Source: JALZUV01 sp963837025
GTDB taxonomy: Bacteria; Pseudomonadota; Alphaproteobacteria; Rickettsiales; JALZUV01
Length of the DNA: 64,000 nt
Reading direction: 5' to 3'
Assembly (NCBI GenBank): GCA_963837025.1
Contig: CAWILT010000002.1
Location: forward strand, 186,001-250,000
The notes under the pieces are model-generated. The model saw only the letters and a program-made list of their open reading frames with translations, was not told the origin of the DNA and ran no database searches. Shown in pieces: positions 42,908-51,020 of this stretch. Both the position numbers and the translations under genes were made by a program. Numbering within the stretch: the stretch's first letter is position 1; each line of letters opens with the position of its first letter.

Positions 42908-43519
42908 ATGGCTAAACTTGAAGGCGACTTTTACGCAATTTGGACAGCCGTCTCCACTGAACTGGAGGCGGCTGTTTTCTCAGCGAAGCACCCGTGGCAT
43001 TTGACGACTCTAGCCACTGTTTCGCCTGTAGGTTTGCCGCAAGCGCGCACAATGGCGCTACGTAGTTTTGAGTCGAGTAAATCCACCATCTGGTTTCACA
43101 CCGACTCGCGCAGCCCAAAATGTGATGATTTAGTCAATGGCGATGGTAATATCCAATTACTATTTTACGATACTACAACTAAGCGGCAGTTAAGGTGCGA
43201 TGCCAAAGCCATTATGCATCATCAAGATGCAGTTGCACGGATGCGATGGCTTGATGCCAAAGATTCCAGCCGTCGGTGTTATCTCGTTAATCCGGCACCA
43301 TCTGCACATATGGATGAACGAACCAGCACCTTACCCGCTGAGTTTCTAAGGCAAGTACCTAAAGCTAGCCAAGCAGAGCCAGGATATGAAAATTTCGCGG
43401 CGATTGAATGCCGTATCCACAAAATGGATATATTGCAGCTAAATGCTAAAGGCGGCGAACGATGCCAGCTTAGCTTTAAAAATGGTAATCTTAAATCTGG
43501 CCAGTGGGTCGCCCCTTAG
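42908..43519 (+). CDS. Pyridoxamine 5'-phosphate oxidase-like flavoprotein
   Basis: A 203-aa FMN-binding split-barrel protein of the PNPOx family (HLTTLATVSPVGLPQARTMAL, WFHTDSRSPKCDDL, IQLLFYDTTTKRQLRCDAKA). The C-terminal signature of true PdxH is not obvious, so it may be an FMN-binding relative rather than a vitamin B6 enzyme. Its stop overlaps the convergent amidohydrolase stop by 4 bases. It is 13 bp after mlaC, with no functional link visible. Confidence 0.8.
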   Translation: MAKLEGDFYAIWTAVSTELEAAVFSAKHPWHLTTLATVSPVGLPQARTMALRSFESSKSTIWFHTDSRSPKCDDLVNGDGNIQLLFYDTTTKRQLRCDAKAIMHHQDAVARMRWLDAKDSSRRCYLVNPAPSAHMDERTSTLPAEFLRQVPKASQAEPGYENFAAIECRIHKMDILQLNAKGGERCQLSFKNGNLKSGQWVAP

Positions 43520-44418
43520 GCAGCTTTAGCATCACGCGCTTTAAAATCATAAAGCTTTTGCGCATTTTTATAGAGCAACTGCATTTGTAAGATTTCAACG
43601 GATTTGCCCGTGCGTTCAGCTGTTAAAGCAATTAAGCGATTAAGATAATCTAAAATACTATCATAGCCAATCACCTGTTGATTAGACATACCTGCATATT
43701 TACCGCCCGTTTCCACTACGGGCCCAGCAAATGGGGCATCGGATGCGCCCAGCATCAACTGGCTTTCGCCAAACAATTTAATAATTTTCACCAGATACGG
43801 TGCGGTCAATGAGGTGTCAAAACTTGTGCGATAACCGGGACCTTTAAAATAGATGGGTTGGCCTGATTTAAAGCGCGATGAGAGTTCAGCTAGCAATGCA
43901 TTATAATGATGCTGATTTTCGCTCAATGCTGCATCAGGCATTCCCAAATGATCAAATAATAATGCAATATCATTTGGAATAGCTTCAACCAATTGGCGCA
44001 AATATTCAGGATCACCAAATAAACAAATATGCTTTTTGTGACTGCGAACTAACGCAAATAAACGATCCCATTTTTCTTTATCAGCCTCAAAATCAGGAAT
44101 GCTGCCTTTGCCATAGAGGCGGATGCCTGCAATATGGGGCAGTTTAATCCAATCAAATGTGCGCGCATCATCAATGTTGCCGCGAATGATGCCTTTTGCA
44201 TCTACACCCGCTTGCTGCAAAGGCTTCAGCGTTTCGATTACATGATCAGACGTTTTTGCTTTACTAAAATCAACAATCACTGCGCCCGAGGGTAGGTTTG
44301 ATGCAAAGCCTTTTACATAGGCATCAACATCATTAATGCCACCATTGATGGCAACAGGAGTTTCGCCCGCCGTAGCAGAAGTGAAAAGGTGAACGTGGGT
44401 ATCAATCCATTGGGTCAT
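43516..44418 (-). CDS. Amidohydrolase-2 family metal-dependent hydrolase
   Basis: A 300-aa TIM-barrel hydrolase of the amidohydrolase_2 group, which includes 2-pyrone-4,6-dicarboxylate lactonases. Metal ligands are expected in WIDTHVHLF (HxH), LLFDHLGMPD and GASDAPFAG (late Asp). The ATG at 44418 follows AGAGAG; an upstream ATG at 44436 is possible. It overlaps the end of the nitrilase gene by 17 bases, so the two are co-translated and may act on the same compound. Substrate not readable. Confidence 0.82.
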   Translation of the reverse strand: MTQWIDTHVHLFTSATAGETPVAINGGINDVDAYVKGFASNLPSGAVIVDFSKAKTSDHVIETLKPLQQAGVDAKGIIRGNIDDARTFDWIKLPHIAGIRLYGKGSIPDFEADKEKWDRLFALVRSHKKHICLFGDPEYLRQLVEAIPNDIALLFDHLGMPDAALSENQHHYNALLAELSSRFKSGQPIYFKGPGYRTSFDTSLTAPYLVKIIKLFGESQLMLGASDAPFAGPVVETGGKYAGMSNQQVIGYDSILDYLNRLIALTAERTGKSVEILQMQLLYKNAQKLYDFKARDAKAA

Positions 44419-45229
44419 AAGAAAACTCTCTATCATGGTTTAAGCTTGGCATAACTTGCCGTGTTTGTGCCACTTCTGCAAGGTCAATCTCGGCTGTTAT
44501 AATTTCAGGGGTATCTGCTGAAGCTTCTGCAATAATCTCGCCCCACGGGTTGATGATAAGCGAATGGCCATAGGTTTTGCGCCCATTTGCATGGGTGCCG
44601 CACTGAGCGGGCGCGATAACAAAGCATCCTGTTTCAATCGCACGGGCGCGGCACAGCACATGCCAGCCGCCACGACTGCCGGTATAATGGGTGAATGCTG
44701 CCGGTATAGCCAATATGTTCGCACCCGCTTTGGCTAACACGCGATAGAGCGCAGCAAAGCGCACATCATAACAAATGCTATGGCCTAAAGTTGCCTCATC
44801 CATCTGAGATAAAACCGCTTTATTGCCGGCACTAAAGCGCGATGATTCTACATGCGATTCACCTTGTGGAATGGTGACATCAAATAGATGTATTTTATCA
44901 TAACGCGCCACGATTTCGCCAGAGGGAGCCAATAAATATTGTCGGTTAACATATTTGGCACCATCTTTTACTTTCATATGCAGGCTGCCAATTAAGACTG
45001 AAACATGGTGGTCTTTAACCCACTGTTTTGTTGCAGTTAATGCAGGATGCTCACTTTCATAATAAACCTGCTGATGAAATGATTCACCGCTGGCCATCAA
45101 AAAAGCATTCTCGGGTAGGGCAATAAATGAAGCCCCCATTTGCGCGGCTTGTTGAACCTGCTTGGCTAGTGTAACGCAATTTTGCTCTAATGAGTCGCTA
45201 CTGTTACATTGAATGGCGGCAATTTTCAT
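44402..45229 (-). CDS. Nitrilase-superfamily amidase (Nit1-like)
   Basis: Carbon-nitrogen hydrolase of 275 aa. The catalytic triad is Glu40 (LPENAF), Lys in RYDKIHLFD and Cys in HSICYDVRF. The whole pattern IAAIQCNSSDSLEQN, DVTIPQGESHVES and GGWHVLCRARAIETGCFV resembles deaminated-glutathione amidase (Nit1). The start at 45229 opens directly into strand one. Operon with the overlapping amidohydrolase. Confidence 0.88.
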   Translation of the reverse strand: MKIAAIQCNSSDSLEQNCVTLAKQVQQAAQMGASFIALPENAFLMASGESFHQQVYYESEHPALTATKQWVKDHHVSVLIGSLHMKVKDGAKYVNRQYLLAPSGEIVARYDKIHLFDVTIPQGESHVESSRFSAGNKAVLSQMDEATLGHSICYDVRFAALYRVLAKAGANILAIPAAFTHYTGSRGGWHVLCRARAIETGCFVIAPAQCGTHANGRKTYGHSLIINPWGEIIAEASADTPEIITAEIDLAEVAQTRQVMPSLNHDREFSYDPMD

Positions 45230-45334
45230 GCGTGTATGATGCGCCAAGCGCGCAAGGATGCAACTTTTTTATGAGGTTGCACTTGAACCACTGTCGTAAC
45301 TAAGCCATCTTTCATTGGCAATAGAGAGTGTAGC

Positions 45335-46495
45335 ATGGTTATTTCAGCAAATTTAGGGTTTCCCTCAACGGGCGCACATCACGAGCTTCAAGCCGCTTTA
45401 ACGGCATTTCAATCTGGCGAAATGACTCAACAAGCAGTAGAGCTAGTCGCTCAAGATATTCGGCGCGAAAATTGGATGTTGCAGCATAATCAAGGGATAC
45501 AGCACATTCCTAGTAATGATTTTACTTATAAATACCGTATGTTAGACACTATATGCATGCTGGGCGCGCTTCCATTATGCTCTATACAATCGCATCAAAA
45601 ATTTGATTTGAAGCAATATTGCGAACTCGCAGATGATTTTACCATACCTGCGCTGAGCATAGATATGGAATTGACGTTTTGTAATCGCAAAGCTGTGGAT
45701 GAATTTTTAGAAGCTAAAGCGATAGGTATTCATACGCGCCCCGTTTTGATCGGCCCATTGAGCATATGCCAATTAGCAGGTCTTTCGATTGAAGATAAGC
45801 AGATAATTGCCCCCAAAATTGTGGCGGTCTATGCGCAATTATTGAGCGAACTGGCAGAAGTAGGAGCCAATTGGGTGCAATTCGATGAGCTAAGTTTGAA
45901 TGCGCAAACCAGCGGCGATGAGCTTGAAATATACATGCAAACCTATCAATCGCTACGCAAAACATCGCCCAAATTGCATCTGATGGTTACCACACAGGGA
46001 GATTTAGGTGGAAATCTTGAAGCGGTGAGTCAGTTGCCTTGTGCCGGTGTGCATTTAGATTTAGTGCACGCACCACACCAGCTTGAAGCTGCGTTAGTTA
46101 TTTGGCCAGCAAAAAAGGCGCTTTCGCTAGGGGTGGTAGATGGCCAATCCATTTGGCGTAGTGACTTAAAGCAAGCGGTTAAATGGGGGGAAGCGGCAGC
46201 AGATGCCATTGGTCATGCATGGGTGCAAATCGCATCCACCCAAAGCTTAGAATCACTGCCTTACGATGCGCTAAATAGGGAGCAGTTGGATGCAGAGTTA
46301 AAAACCTATGTCAGCTTTGCAAAGCAAAAACTAGCCGAGATTGCCACCGCCGCAACCGGTGTGAGCAAAGGCAGAGGCGCCATTCGAAGCGAAATTGAAA
46401 CGAATCAAAAGGTGTTAGCACATTGGCAAGCCTCACCTTATCAAGATAGCGAGCAGGTGCTGCAATTAATAGCAAGCGAACAAACACTAGTTTAA
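45335..46495 (+). CDS. Free-standing MetE N-terminal domain protein
   Basis: A 386-aa protein that matches only the N-terminal half of cobalamin-independent methionine synthase (about 750 aa): NLGFPSTGAHHELQAAL, DIRRENWMLQHNQGIQHIPS, NDFTYKYRMLDTICMLGALP, GIHTRPVLIGPLS, GANWVQFDELSL and LSLGVVDGQSIWRSDL. The C-terminal barrel with the zinc ligands (His, Cys, Glu, Cys) and the catalytic site is absent, and the next gene lies on the other strand. The frame is intact with an unremarkable stop, so this is a whole shortened protein rather than a frameshift. It is unlikely to be a methionine synthase alone. A small hairpin (45259-45281) lies upstream. Confidence 0.85.
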   Translation: MVISANLGFPSTGAHHELQAALTAFQSGEMTQQAVELVAQDIRRENWMLQHNQGIQHIPSNDFTYKYRMLDTICMLGALPLCSIQSHQKFDLKQYCELADDFTIPALSIDMELTFCNRKAVDEFLEAKAIGIHTRPVLIGPLSICQLAGLSIEDKQIIAPKIVAVYAQLLSELAEVGANWVQFDELSLNAQTSGDELEIYMQTYQSLRKTSPKLHLMVTTQGDLGGNLEAVSQLPCAGVHLDLVHAPHQLEAALVIWPAKKALSLGVVDGQSIWRSDLKQAVKWGEAAADAIGHAWVQIASTQSLESLPYDALNREQLDAELKTYVSFAKQKLAEIATAATGVSKGRGAIRSEIETNQKVLAHWQASPYQDSEQVLQLIASEQTLV

Positions 46496-47245
46496 GCTAA
46501 AATAAGCCTGACATTTTGCATCGGTGTGGGGTGATTGAGCATAATGTGCGGCTTGTTTGCCCACTAGCATGGCACGATTTACATCTTGCAAACAGCCATC
46601 TGCCGCTTGGGAATAGGCCATTATTTTGCCGCTTGATGCGATGCCATCGTCACTTTTAATATCTAAATTTTTAATGTCATCAGCATTGGCAATCGCGCGA
46701 TTAAAGCGCCAATCAGATAAACCGCCTAATACAATAAAATGCTGATTTTTCCACTCGGCGCGGCTATAGGCGATAGAACTGCTGAGCAAATAACCTGAAT
46801 CCGGATATGATCCTGCTGGCATATTCTCGCCAGGCACATAATAATCGCCGATTAAATCGCCAGAATAGGCCTTTTCAATCAATCCAGCTAATGCGAGATG
46901 CTGCCATGCAAGCGCCGCTTCAGGTGTTATGTCTGCTTCGGGCGTGTCTGCAATGATGGAATCGCCATTGCCATTGCAATCAGCAAATAAATAGCGACAA
47001 TTATTCCAATAATTTGAGGCGTTCATCATATCGCCGGGCACGGCTTGATAGGCTACTTCAAACCGTTTAAAGGCAGTTTTATAGCGCTCCACTTCGGTTA
47101 AAATCTGTTTGTCATGCGATTTTAAGGTGAGTTCAGCGCCGGTTGAGATACTGCCAGCTAACACCGCAGCCGCAACAATCAATAAGAAAACGGTAAATAT
47201 GGCAGGTGAAAAGATGCGGGTTTGTTTTAAAGCTAAACTGTTCAT
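46487..47245 (-). CDS. Pseudopilin-like membrane protein
   Basis: A 252-aa protein with an N-terminal membrane helix (SPAIFTVFLLIVAAAVLAG) and a periplasmic domain. It carries the pilin-type motif AYQAVPGDMMNASNYW and a Cys/Asn/Gly-rich loop (DCNGNGD) that could bind calcium. The usual prepilin cleavage site GFTLxE is missing, so it may not be processed by the prepilin peptidase at 28.7 kb. AGGG precedes the ATG at 47245. Its 3' end overlaps the MetE-like gene by 9 bases (convergent). Confidence 0.6.
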   Translation of the reverse strand: MNSLALKQTRIFSPAIFTVFLLIVAAAVLAGSISTGAELTLKSHDKQILTEVERYKTAFKRFEVAYQAVPGDMMNASNYWNNCRYLFADCNGNGDSIIADTPEADITPEAALAWQHLALAGLIEKAYSGDLIGDYYVPGENMPAGSYPDSGYLLSSSIAYSRAEWKNQHFIVLGGLSDWRFNRAIANADDIKNLDIKSDDGIASSGKIMAYSQAADGCLQDVNRAMLVGKQAAHYAQSPHTDAKCQAYFSLN

Positions 47246-47356
47246 GCGTATCCCTGCTGTTATTTCACAAGACAATAACATAAAAACGCTGATAAGTTAA
47301 CAACCATTAACCACTGTCACAAATCTTTAACATTCCAAAGCACGGTAACGCGAAGC

Positions 47357-47389
47357 AAAAAAAAGGGTGGCACGCAGCCACCCTCTTTT
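47357..47389 (-). terminator. Terminator of the porin gene
   Basis: Stem GGGTGGC/GCCACCC with a five-base loop, followed on the minus strand by eight T (A run 47357-47364). It lies about 20 bp after the porin stop. Confidence 0.85.
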
Positions 47390-47408
47390 CAAATAAGTTC
47401 TAGTTAAA

Positions 47409-48479
47409 CTAGAATGCGAGTTCAGTACCCAAGATAACAACCGTACCGTCGTTACTTGCAATAGCACCTTCAGCATCAAACATGCTTACTTCTGCATAAG
47501 GAGTAAGGCCAGGAGCTAACATATAATCAGCACCAACTACGAGGTTATCGAAGTCATTGCCATTAGCTTCTGAATCTAACCAAGTTACCGATGCGCCGAA
47601 AGGACCGAAGTCATAACCAGCACCCAGCGTATAATAGTCAGCATCGCCACCTAAAGTGTCTAACCAGTCACCATAAGAACCAGCAACATTAACACCATAG
47701 AAGTTAGTAGCTAAACCAGCATTGTAACCTTCAAGATCATTAAGACCAGCTGCATCTGATTCGCCCATAACACCCGTAACTGCTGCAGCAATACCAAAAC
47801 CTTGGAAATCACCTTCGTAATTAAGTGCTGCTTCGAATACATTACTGTAACCATCATCTAAACGATCAACAAGTTGACCACGGTTTTCTAAATCAGGAGT
47901 ATAAGAACCACCTAATTGGAAACCAGCGAAACGTGGGCTATAATAGTTGATTTTGTTCGCATTAAAGGTCGACTCATCACCAAATAATGTTGTATCACCC
48001 ACTTCAGGAGCTAAACCTGGAGTGCTGATGAAAGAATCTGTTGTTGGAGCTGCGAAGAAAACCCAATCGCCATCAATACCACCGGTACCGCGAGCAATGT
48101 TATCTGCTTCAACTGCTAAAGTTTCTGCAGAACCTGCAGTAGAACCCATTTCGAAACGACCAAAAGCGCCATCTAAGAACACATAAGTGTTAGAAGCGTT
48201 TAAGCCTTCGTTATTAGCGTCTGCAGTTACGTCAGCTTCCAAATCAATTACTGCACCATAACCAAGACCGTTATCGGCTTTGCCATGCACAGAGAAAGAA
48301 ACTTCAGTGTCGTTACGGAAACCATAATCACTGGTACCAGCGTCTAAATCTTGGTCAACATAACCTGCTTGGAAGTCAATTACGCCGCCAACCATTACTT
48401 TTGGGTCTTCTGCTTGAGCAGCACCTGCAATTAATGCAGCGCCAATCAGAGCAGTCGTACCGATCAAAAACTTTTTCAT
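47409..48479 (-). CDS. General outer membrane porin (Porin_4 type)
   Basis: A 356-aa beta-barrel porin. The signal peptide ends GAAQA-EDPKV. The mature part alternates hydrophobic and polar residues, with VMVGGVIDFQAGYVDQD, YVFLDGAFGRFEMGSTAG, INYYSPRFAGFQLGGSY and the barrel-closing TVVILGTELAF with C-terminal Phe. It is acidic, and codon use is regular with strong preference for a few codons, as expected for an abundant protein. Strong terminator downstream. Divergent from yggS. Confidence 0.9.
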   Translation of the reverse strand: MKKFLIGTTALIGAALIAGAAQAEDPKVMVGGVIDFQAGYVDQDLDAGTSDYGFRNDTEVSFSVHGKADNGLGYGAVIDLEADVTADANNEGLNASNTYVFLDGAFGRFEMGSTAGSAETLAVEADNIARGTGGIDGDWVFFAAPTTDSFISTPGLAPEVGDTTLFGDESTFNANKINYYSPRFAGFQLGGSYTPDLENRGQLVDRLDDGYSNVFEAALNYEGDFQGFGIAAAVTGVMGESDAAGLNDLEGYNAGLATNFYGVNVAGSYGDWLDTLGGDADYYTLGAGYDFGPFGASVTWLDSEANGNDFDNLVVGADYMLAPGLTPYAEVSMFDAEGAIASNDGTVVILGTELAF

Positions 48480-48599
48480 GATAAATATCCTAATGCTTTG
48501 TTTATTACTATCGTTAAAGATTACGGAAAATAAATTCCCGCATCAACTGTGGCCATATTTAGCCGACTCGGTTACGATATACAAGCGCGAATGCAAATC

Positions 48600-48701
48600 T
48601 GTGGATAAAATAGCAGCTTCTGAGTCACGCTGTTGCGACAAAAACACAACCAAATTGAGGATTAGAGTGAATATTGCCAATCAAATTAAAGCTGTGGATA
48701 A
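48600..48701 (+). promoter_or_regulatory. Two DnaA-box sequences near yggS
   Basis: TGTGGATAA occurs at 48600-48608 and again at 48693-48701 in the same direction; it is the complement of the consensus DnaA box TTATCCACA. The first lies between porin and yggS, the second inside yggS. No AT-rich melting region or further boxes were seen, so an origin is not claimed. Confidence 0.35.
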
Positions 48702-49329
48702 GGTGTTAAATCAAGCGCCAGCGCCCCTTCAATCACCTCATCACGCCCCTAAACTGATTGCGGTGAGTAAGCAACAACCCAAAGCAAAAATAGATGAAGC
48801 ATTAGCCACAGGCCATAAAATTTTTGGTGAAAATCGCTTAGAAGAAGGTTTGGAGCATTGGAAACAGCATAAAATACAGCAACCAGAGCTAGAAATTCAT
48901 TTTATTGGCGCGCTACAAAGTAAAAAAGCAGAAGCGGTGGTGGATTTTTTTGATGCGATTCATTCGGTTGATCGTCCATCGCTTGCACTCGCGCTACAAA
49001 AAGCGATGGAAAAAACCGCCAAACGCCCCGATTGCTTTATTCAAATAAATACCGGTAAAGAGGAACAAAAGTCGGGTGTGCTGCCACACGATGCGGATGC
49101 GTTTATCCATAAATGTAAGCAAGAATGGAATTTGCCTATTGTAGGGCTGATGTGCCTACCGCCACAAGGGCAAAACCCAGTGCCGCATTTTGCCTATTTA
49201 AAACAATTAGCCACCCAGCATGGGTTGCATCAACTGAGCATGGGTATGAGTGATGATTGGGAGCTGGCATTGCGTATGGGTGCCACTCATATTCGCCTAG
49301 GCACCGCAATATTTGGTGCTCGCGACTAG
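48667..49329 (+). CDS. PLP homeostasis protein YggS/PROSC
   Basis: Pyridoxal-phosphate-binding alanine-racemase-fold protein of 220 aa that buffers PLP in the cell. The Lys that binds PLP is in KLIAVSKQQP. Family blocks are IFGENRLEEGLEHW, IHFIGALQSKKAE, FIQINTGKEEQKSGV, GLMCLPP, LSMGMSDDWELAL and THIRLGTAIFG. I chose GTG at 48667 since GAGG stands 6 bases before it and the family begins there; a frame open to 48478 would run into the porin start. Convergent with ribBA, overlapping by 4 bases. Confidence 0.9.
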   Translation: MNIANQIKAVDKVLNQAPAPLQSPHHAPKLIAVSKQQPKAKIDEALATGHKIFGENRLEEGLEHWKQHKIQQPELEIHFIGALQSKKAEAVVDFFDAIHSVDRPSLALALQKAMEKTAKRPDCFIQINTGKEEQKSGVLPHDADAFIHKCKQEWNLPIVGLMCLPPQGQNPVPHFAYLKQLATQHGLHQLSMGMSDDWELALRMGATHIRLGTAIFGARD

Positions 49330-50417
49330 ATGCTTTCATAACCTGCAATTTGCAAGCCATAGCCATCAAGGCCAATAACCGCATTGCGGCTGTTAGAAAG
49401 TAAGATCATTTCGGTAACGCCAGAGTCGATAAGAATTTGTGCGCCGATACCGTAATCACGCAGCATGGGTGCGGCATTACTGGTTTCGCCACTGCGTTGG
49501 CCTAATAATTCGGATAGCGTATTGCGGCGCGGCTCGCGAATAATCACAACAAGACCTTCGCCATGATCCGCAATTTTTTGCATTGCTTTACTAAGCTCGC
49601 CGGTTTTATCGGCGAAATTGTCGCCCACTGCATCGCGCAGTAAGTCGAATGCATGCATTCGCACCCATACAGGTTTGGCAGGGTTGGGATTGCCTTTCTT
49701 TAATACTAAATGCTCGGCATATTCTAGCGTACTGGTATAGACGGTAGCTTGCCATTCTCCGCCAAACTGGCTGGTGATGGTGGTGGATTTGCCCGCTTTA
49801 ACTAATTTATCGGTGCGGCGGCGATAGGCGATTAAATCGGCGATGGAGGCAATTTTTAATCCATGCTTTTTGGCATAAGGAATTAAATCGGGTAGGCGCG
49901 CCATTTCGCCATCATCTTTCATAATCTCGCAAATAACGCCGGAAGGGTTGAGGCCGGCTAGACGCGAAATATCAACTGCCGCTTCGGTATGGCCTGCGCG
50001 TACCAGCACCCCACCATCGCGCGCCTCAAGCGGGAATATATGGCCGGGCGTGGCAATTTCAGTTGGGTGACACTCAGAGTTTATCGCGGTGAGGATAGTG
50101 TGCGACCGATCCGCTGCGCTGATGCCTGTAGTTACGCCTTCACGCGCTTCAATTGAAACGGTAAAGGCCGTTTCGTGGCGCGAACTATTCTGTTTGGCCA
50201 TTTTAGGCAAGCCCAATTTATGAATTTGCTGGCTGGTCATGGGTAGGCAAATAAGCCCACGGCCATGAGTAGCCATAAAATTCACTACCTGCGGCGTGGC
50301 AAATTGCGCAGGAATAACTAAATCGCCTTCATTTTCGCGGTCTTCATCATCAACCAGAATAAACATTCGGCCTGCTTTGGCATCGTCCAAAATTTCTTCA
50401 ATTGAGTTTAATTTCAT
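49326..50417 (-). CDS. ribB: DHBP synthase with degenerate GTP cyclohydrolase II domain
   Basis: Riboflavin pathway enzyme of 363 aa. The N-terminal 200 residues are 3,4-dihydroxy-2-butanone-4-phosphate synthase with VDDEDRENEGDLVIPA, GRGLICLPM and RAGHTEAAVD. The C-terminal half aligns with GTP cyclohydrolase II but lacks the three zinc-binding cysteines (RMHAFDLLRDAVGDNF replaces the CxxxGDxxxSxRCDC region), and the RQEGRG loop is changed to REPRR. So it is RibB fused to an inactive RibA-like domain (the RibBX arrangement). A working RibA must lie elsewhere. It overlaps ribE by 4 bases. Confidence 0.9.
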   Translation of the reverse strand: MKLNSIEEILDDAKAGRMFILVDDEDRENEGDLVIPAQFATPQVVNFMATHGRGLICLPMTSQQIHKLGLPKMAKQNSSRHETAFTVSIEAREGVTTGISAADRSHTILTAINSECHPTEIATPGHIFPLEARDGGVLVRAGHTEAAVDISRLAGLNPSGVICEIMKDDGEMARLPDLIPYAKKHGLKIASIADLIAYRRRTDKLVKAGKSTTITSQFGGEWQATVYTSTLEYAEHLVLKKGNPNPAKPVWVRMHAFDLLRDAVGDNFADKTGELSKAMQKIADHGEGLVVIIREPRRNTLSELLGQRSGETSNAAPMLRDYGIGAQILIDSGVTEMILLSNSRNAVIGLDGYGLQIAGYESI

Positions 50418-51019
50418 ATGCGTGCTTGTTCCTGTGTTTGGGCGAGTAAATAGCGGGCAATTAAATCCGCTTCAAGGTTTACGGCATCGCCAACTTTCAA
50501 ATTTCCCAGATTGGTGTGATCAAGTGTGTGTGGAATAATCATAAGCTCGCAAATTTTGCTTTCACGCTGCACCTTATTAACGGTGAGCGAAACGCCATTG
50601 ATCGCCACCGATCCTTTATCTGCTAAGTAAGCACCGAAATTTTGTGGATAGGCGAAAGCCAGCAGCCAAAAATCGCCTTGCGCTTCAAAGGTGGTAATTT
50701 TTGCTACGGCATCCACATGTCCGGTTACGAAATGGCCGCCAAATTCGCCGCCAACGGCTACGGGTCGCTCTAGATTAATACCCGAGCCCACCTGCCATTT
50801 ACCCAATGTTGTTTTTGCGAGCGATTCAGGTGAAATTTCAACGGTGAAACTATCGGTGTTTTTGGCAACTACCGTCATACACGCTCCATCACAGGCGATG
50901 GATGCGCCAATGGGCACGCTAGCCATTTCTAATAGGCTTTGGATTTCCAGCCGTTTGCCATGGGCGAGCGATTCAACGGCTCGAACCGTGCCAAGATGGG
51001 TGATTATTCCGGTAAACAT
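50414..51019 (-). CDS. ribE: Riboflavin synthase alpha subunit
   Basis: Converts two 6,7-dimethyl-8-ribityllumazines to riboflavin; 201 aa with two internal lumazine-binding repeats. Typical sequences are MFTGIITHLGTVRAVE, SIACDGACMTVV, FGGHFVTGHVDAVA and GSVAINGVSLTV, then LIPHTLDHTNL in slightly varied form (MIIPHTLDHTNLGN). It lies 1 bp after ribD and overlaps ribBA by ATGA. Confidence 0.95.
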   Translation of the reverse strand: MFTGIITHLGTVRAVESLAHGKRLEIQSLLEMASVPIGASIACDGACMTVVAKNTDSFTVEISPESLAKTTLGKWQVGSGINLERPVAVGGEFGGHFVTGHVDAVAKITTFEAQGDFWLLAFAYPQNFGAYLADKGSVAINGVSLTVNKVQRESKICELMIIPHTLDHTNLGNLKVGDAVNLEADLIARYLLAQTQEQARI

Positions 51020-51020
51020 A

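Noticed and set aside
45259..45281. TGCAAC/GTTGCA hairpin before the MetE-like gene as a SAM or cobalamin riboswitch
   Set aside because: Only one small stem is present; no conserved riboswitch core was seen.
47297..47310. TTAA-N6-TTAA upstream of the pseudopilin-like gene as a CtrA box
   Set aside because: Spacing is six instead of seven bases.
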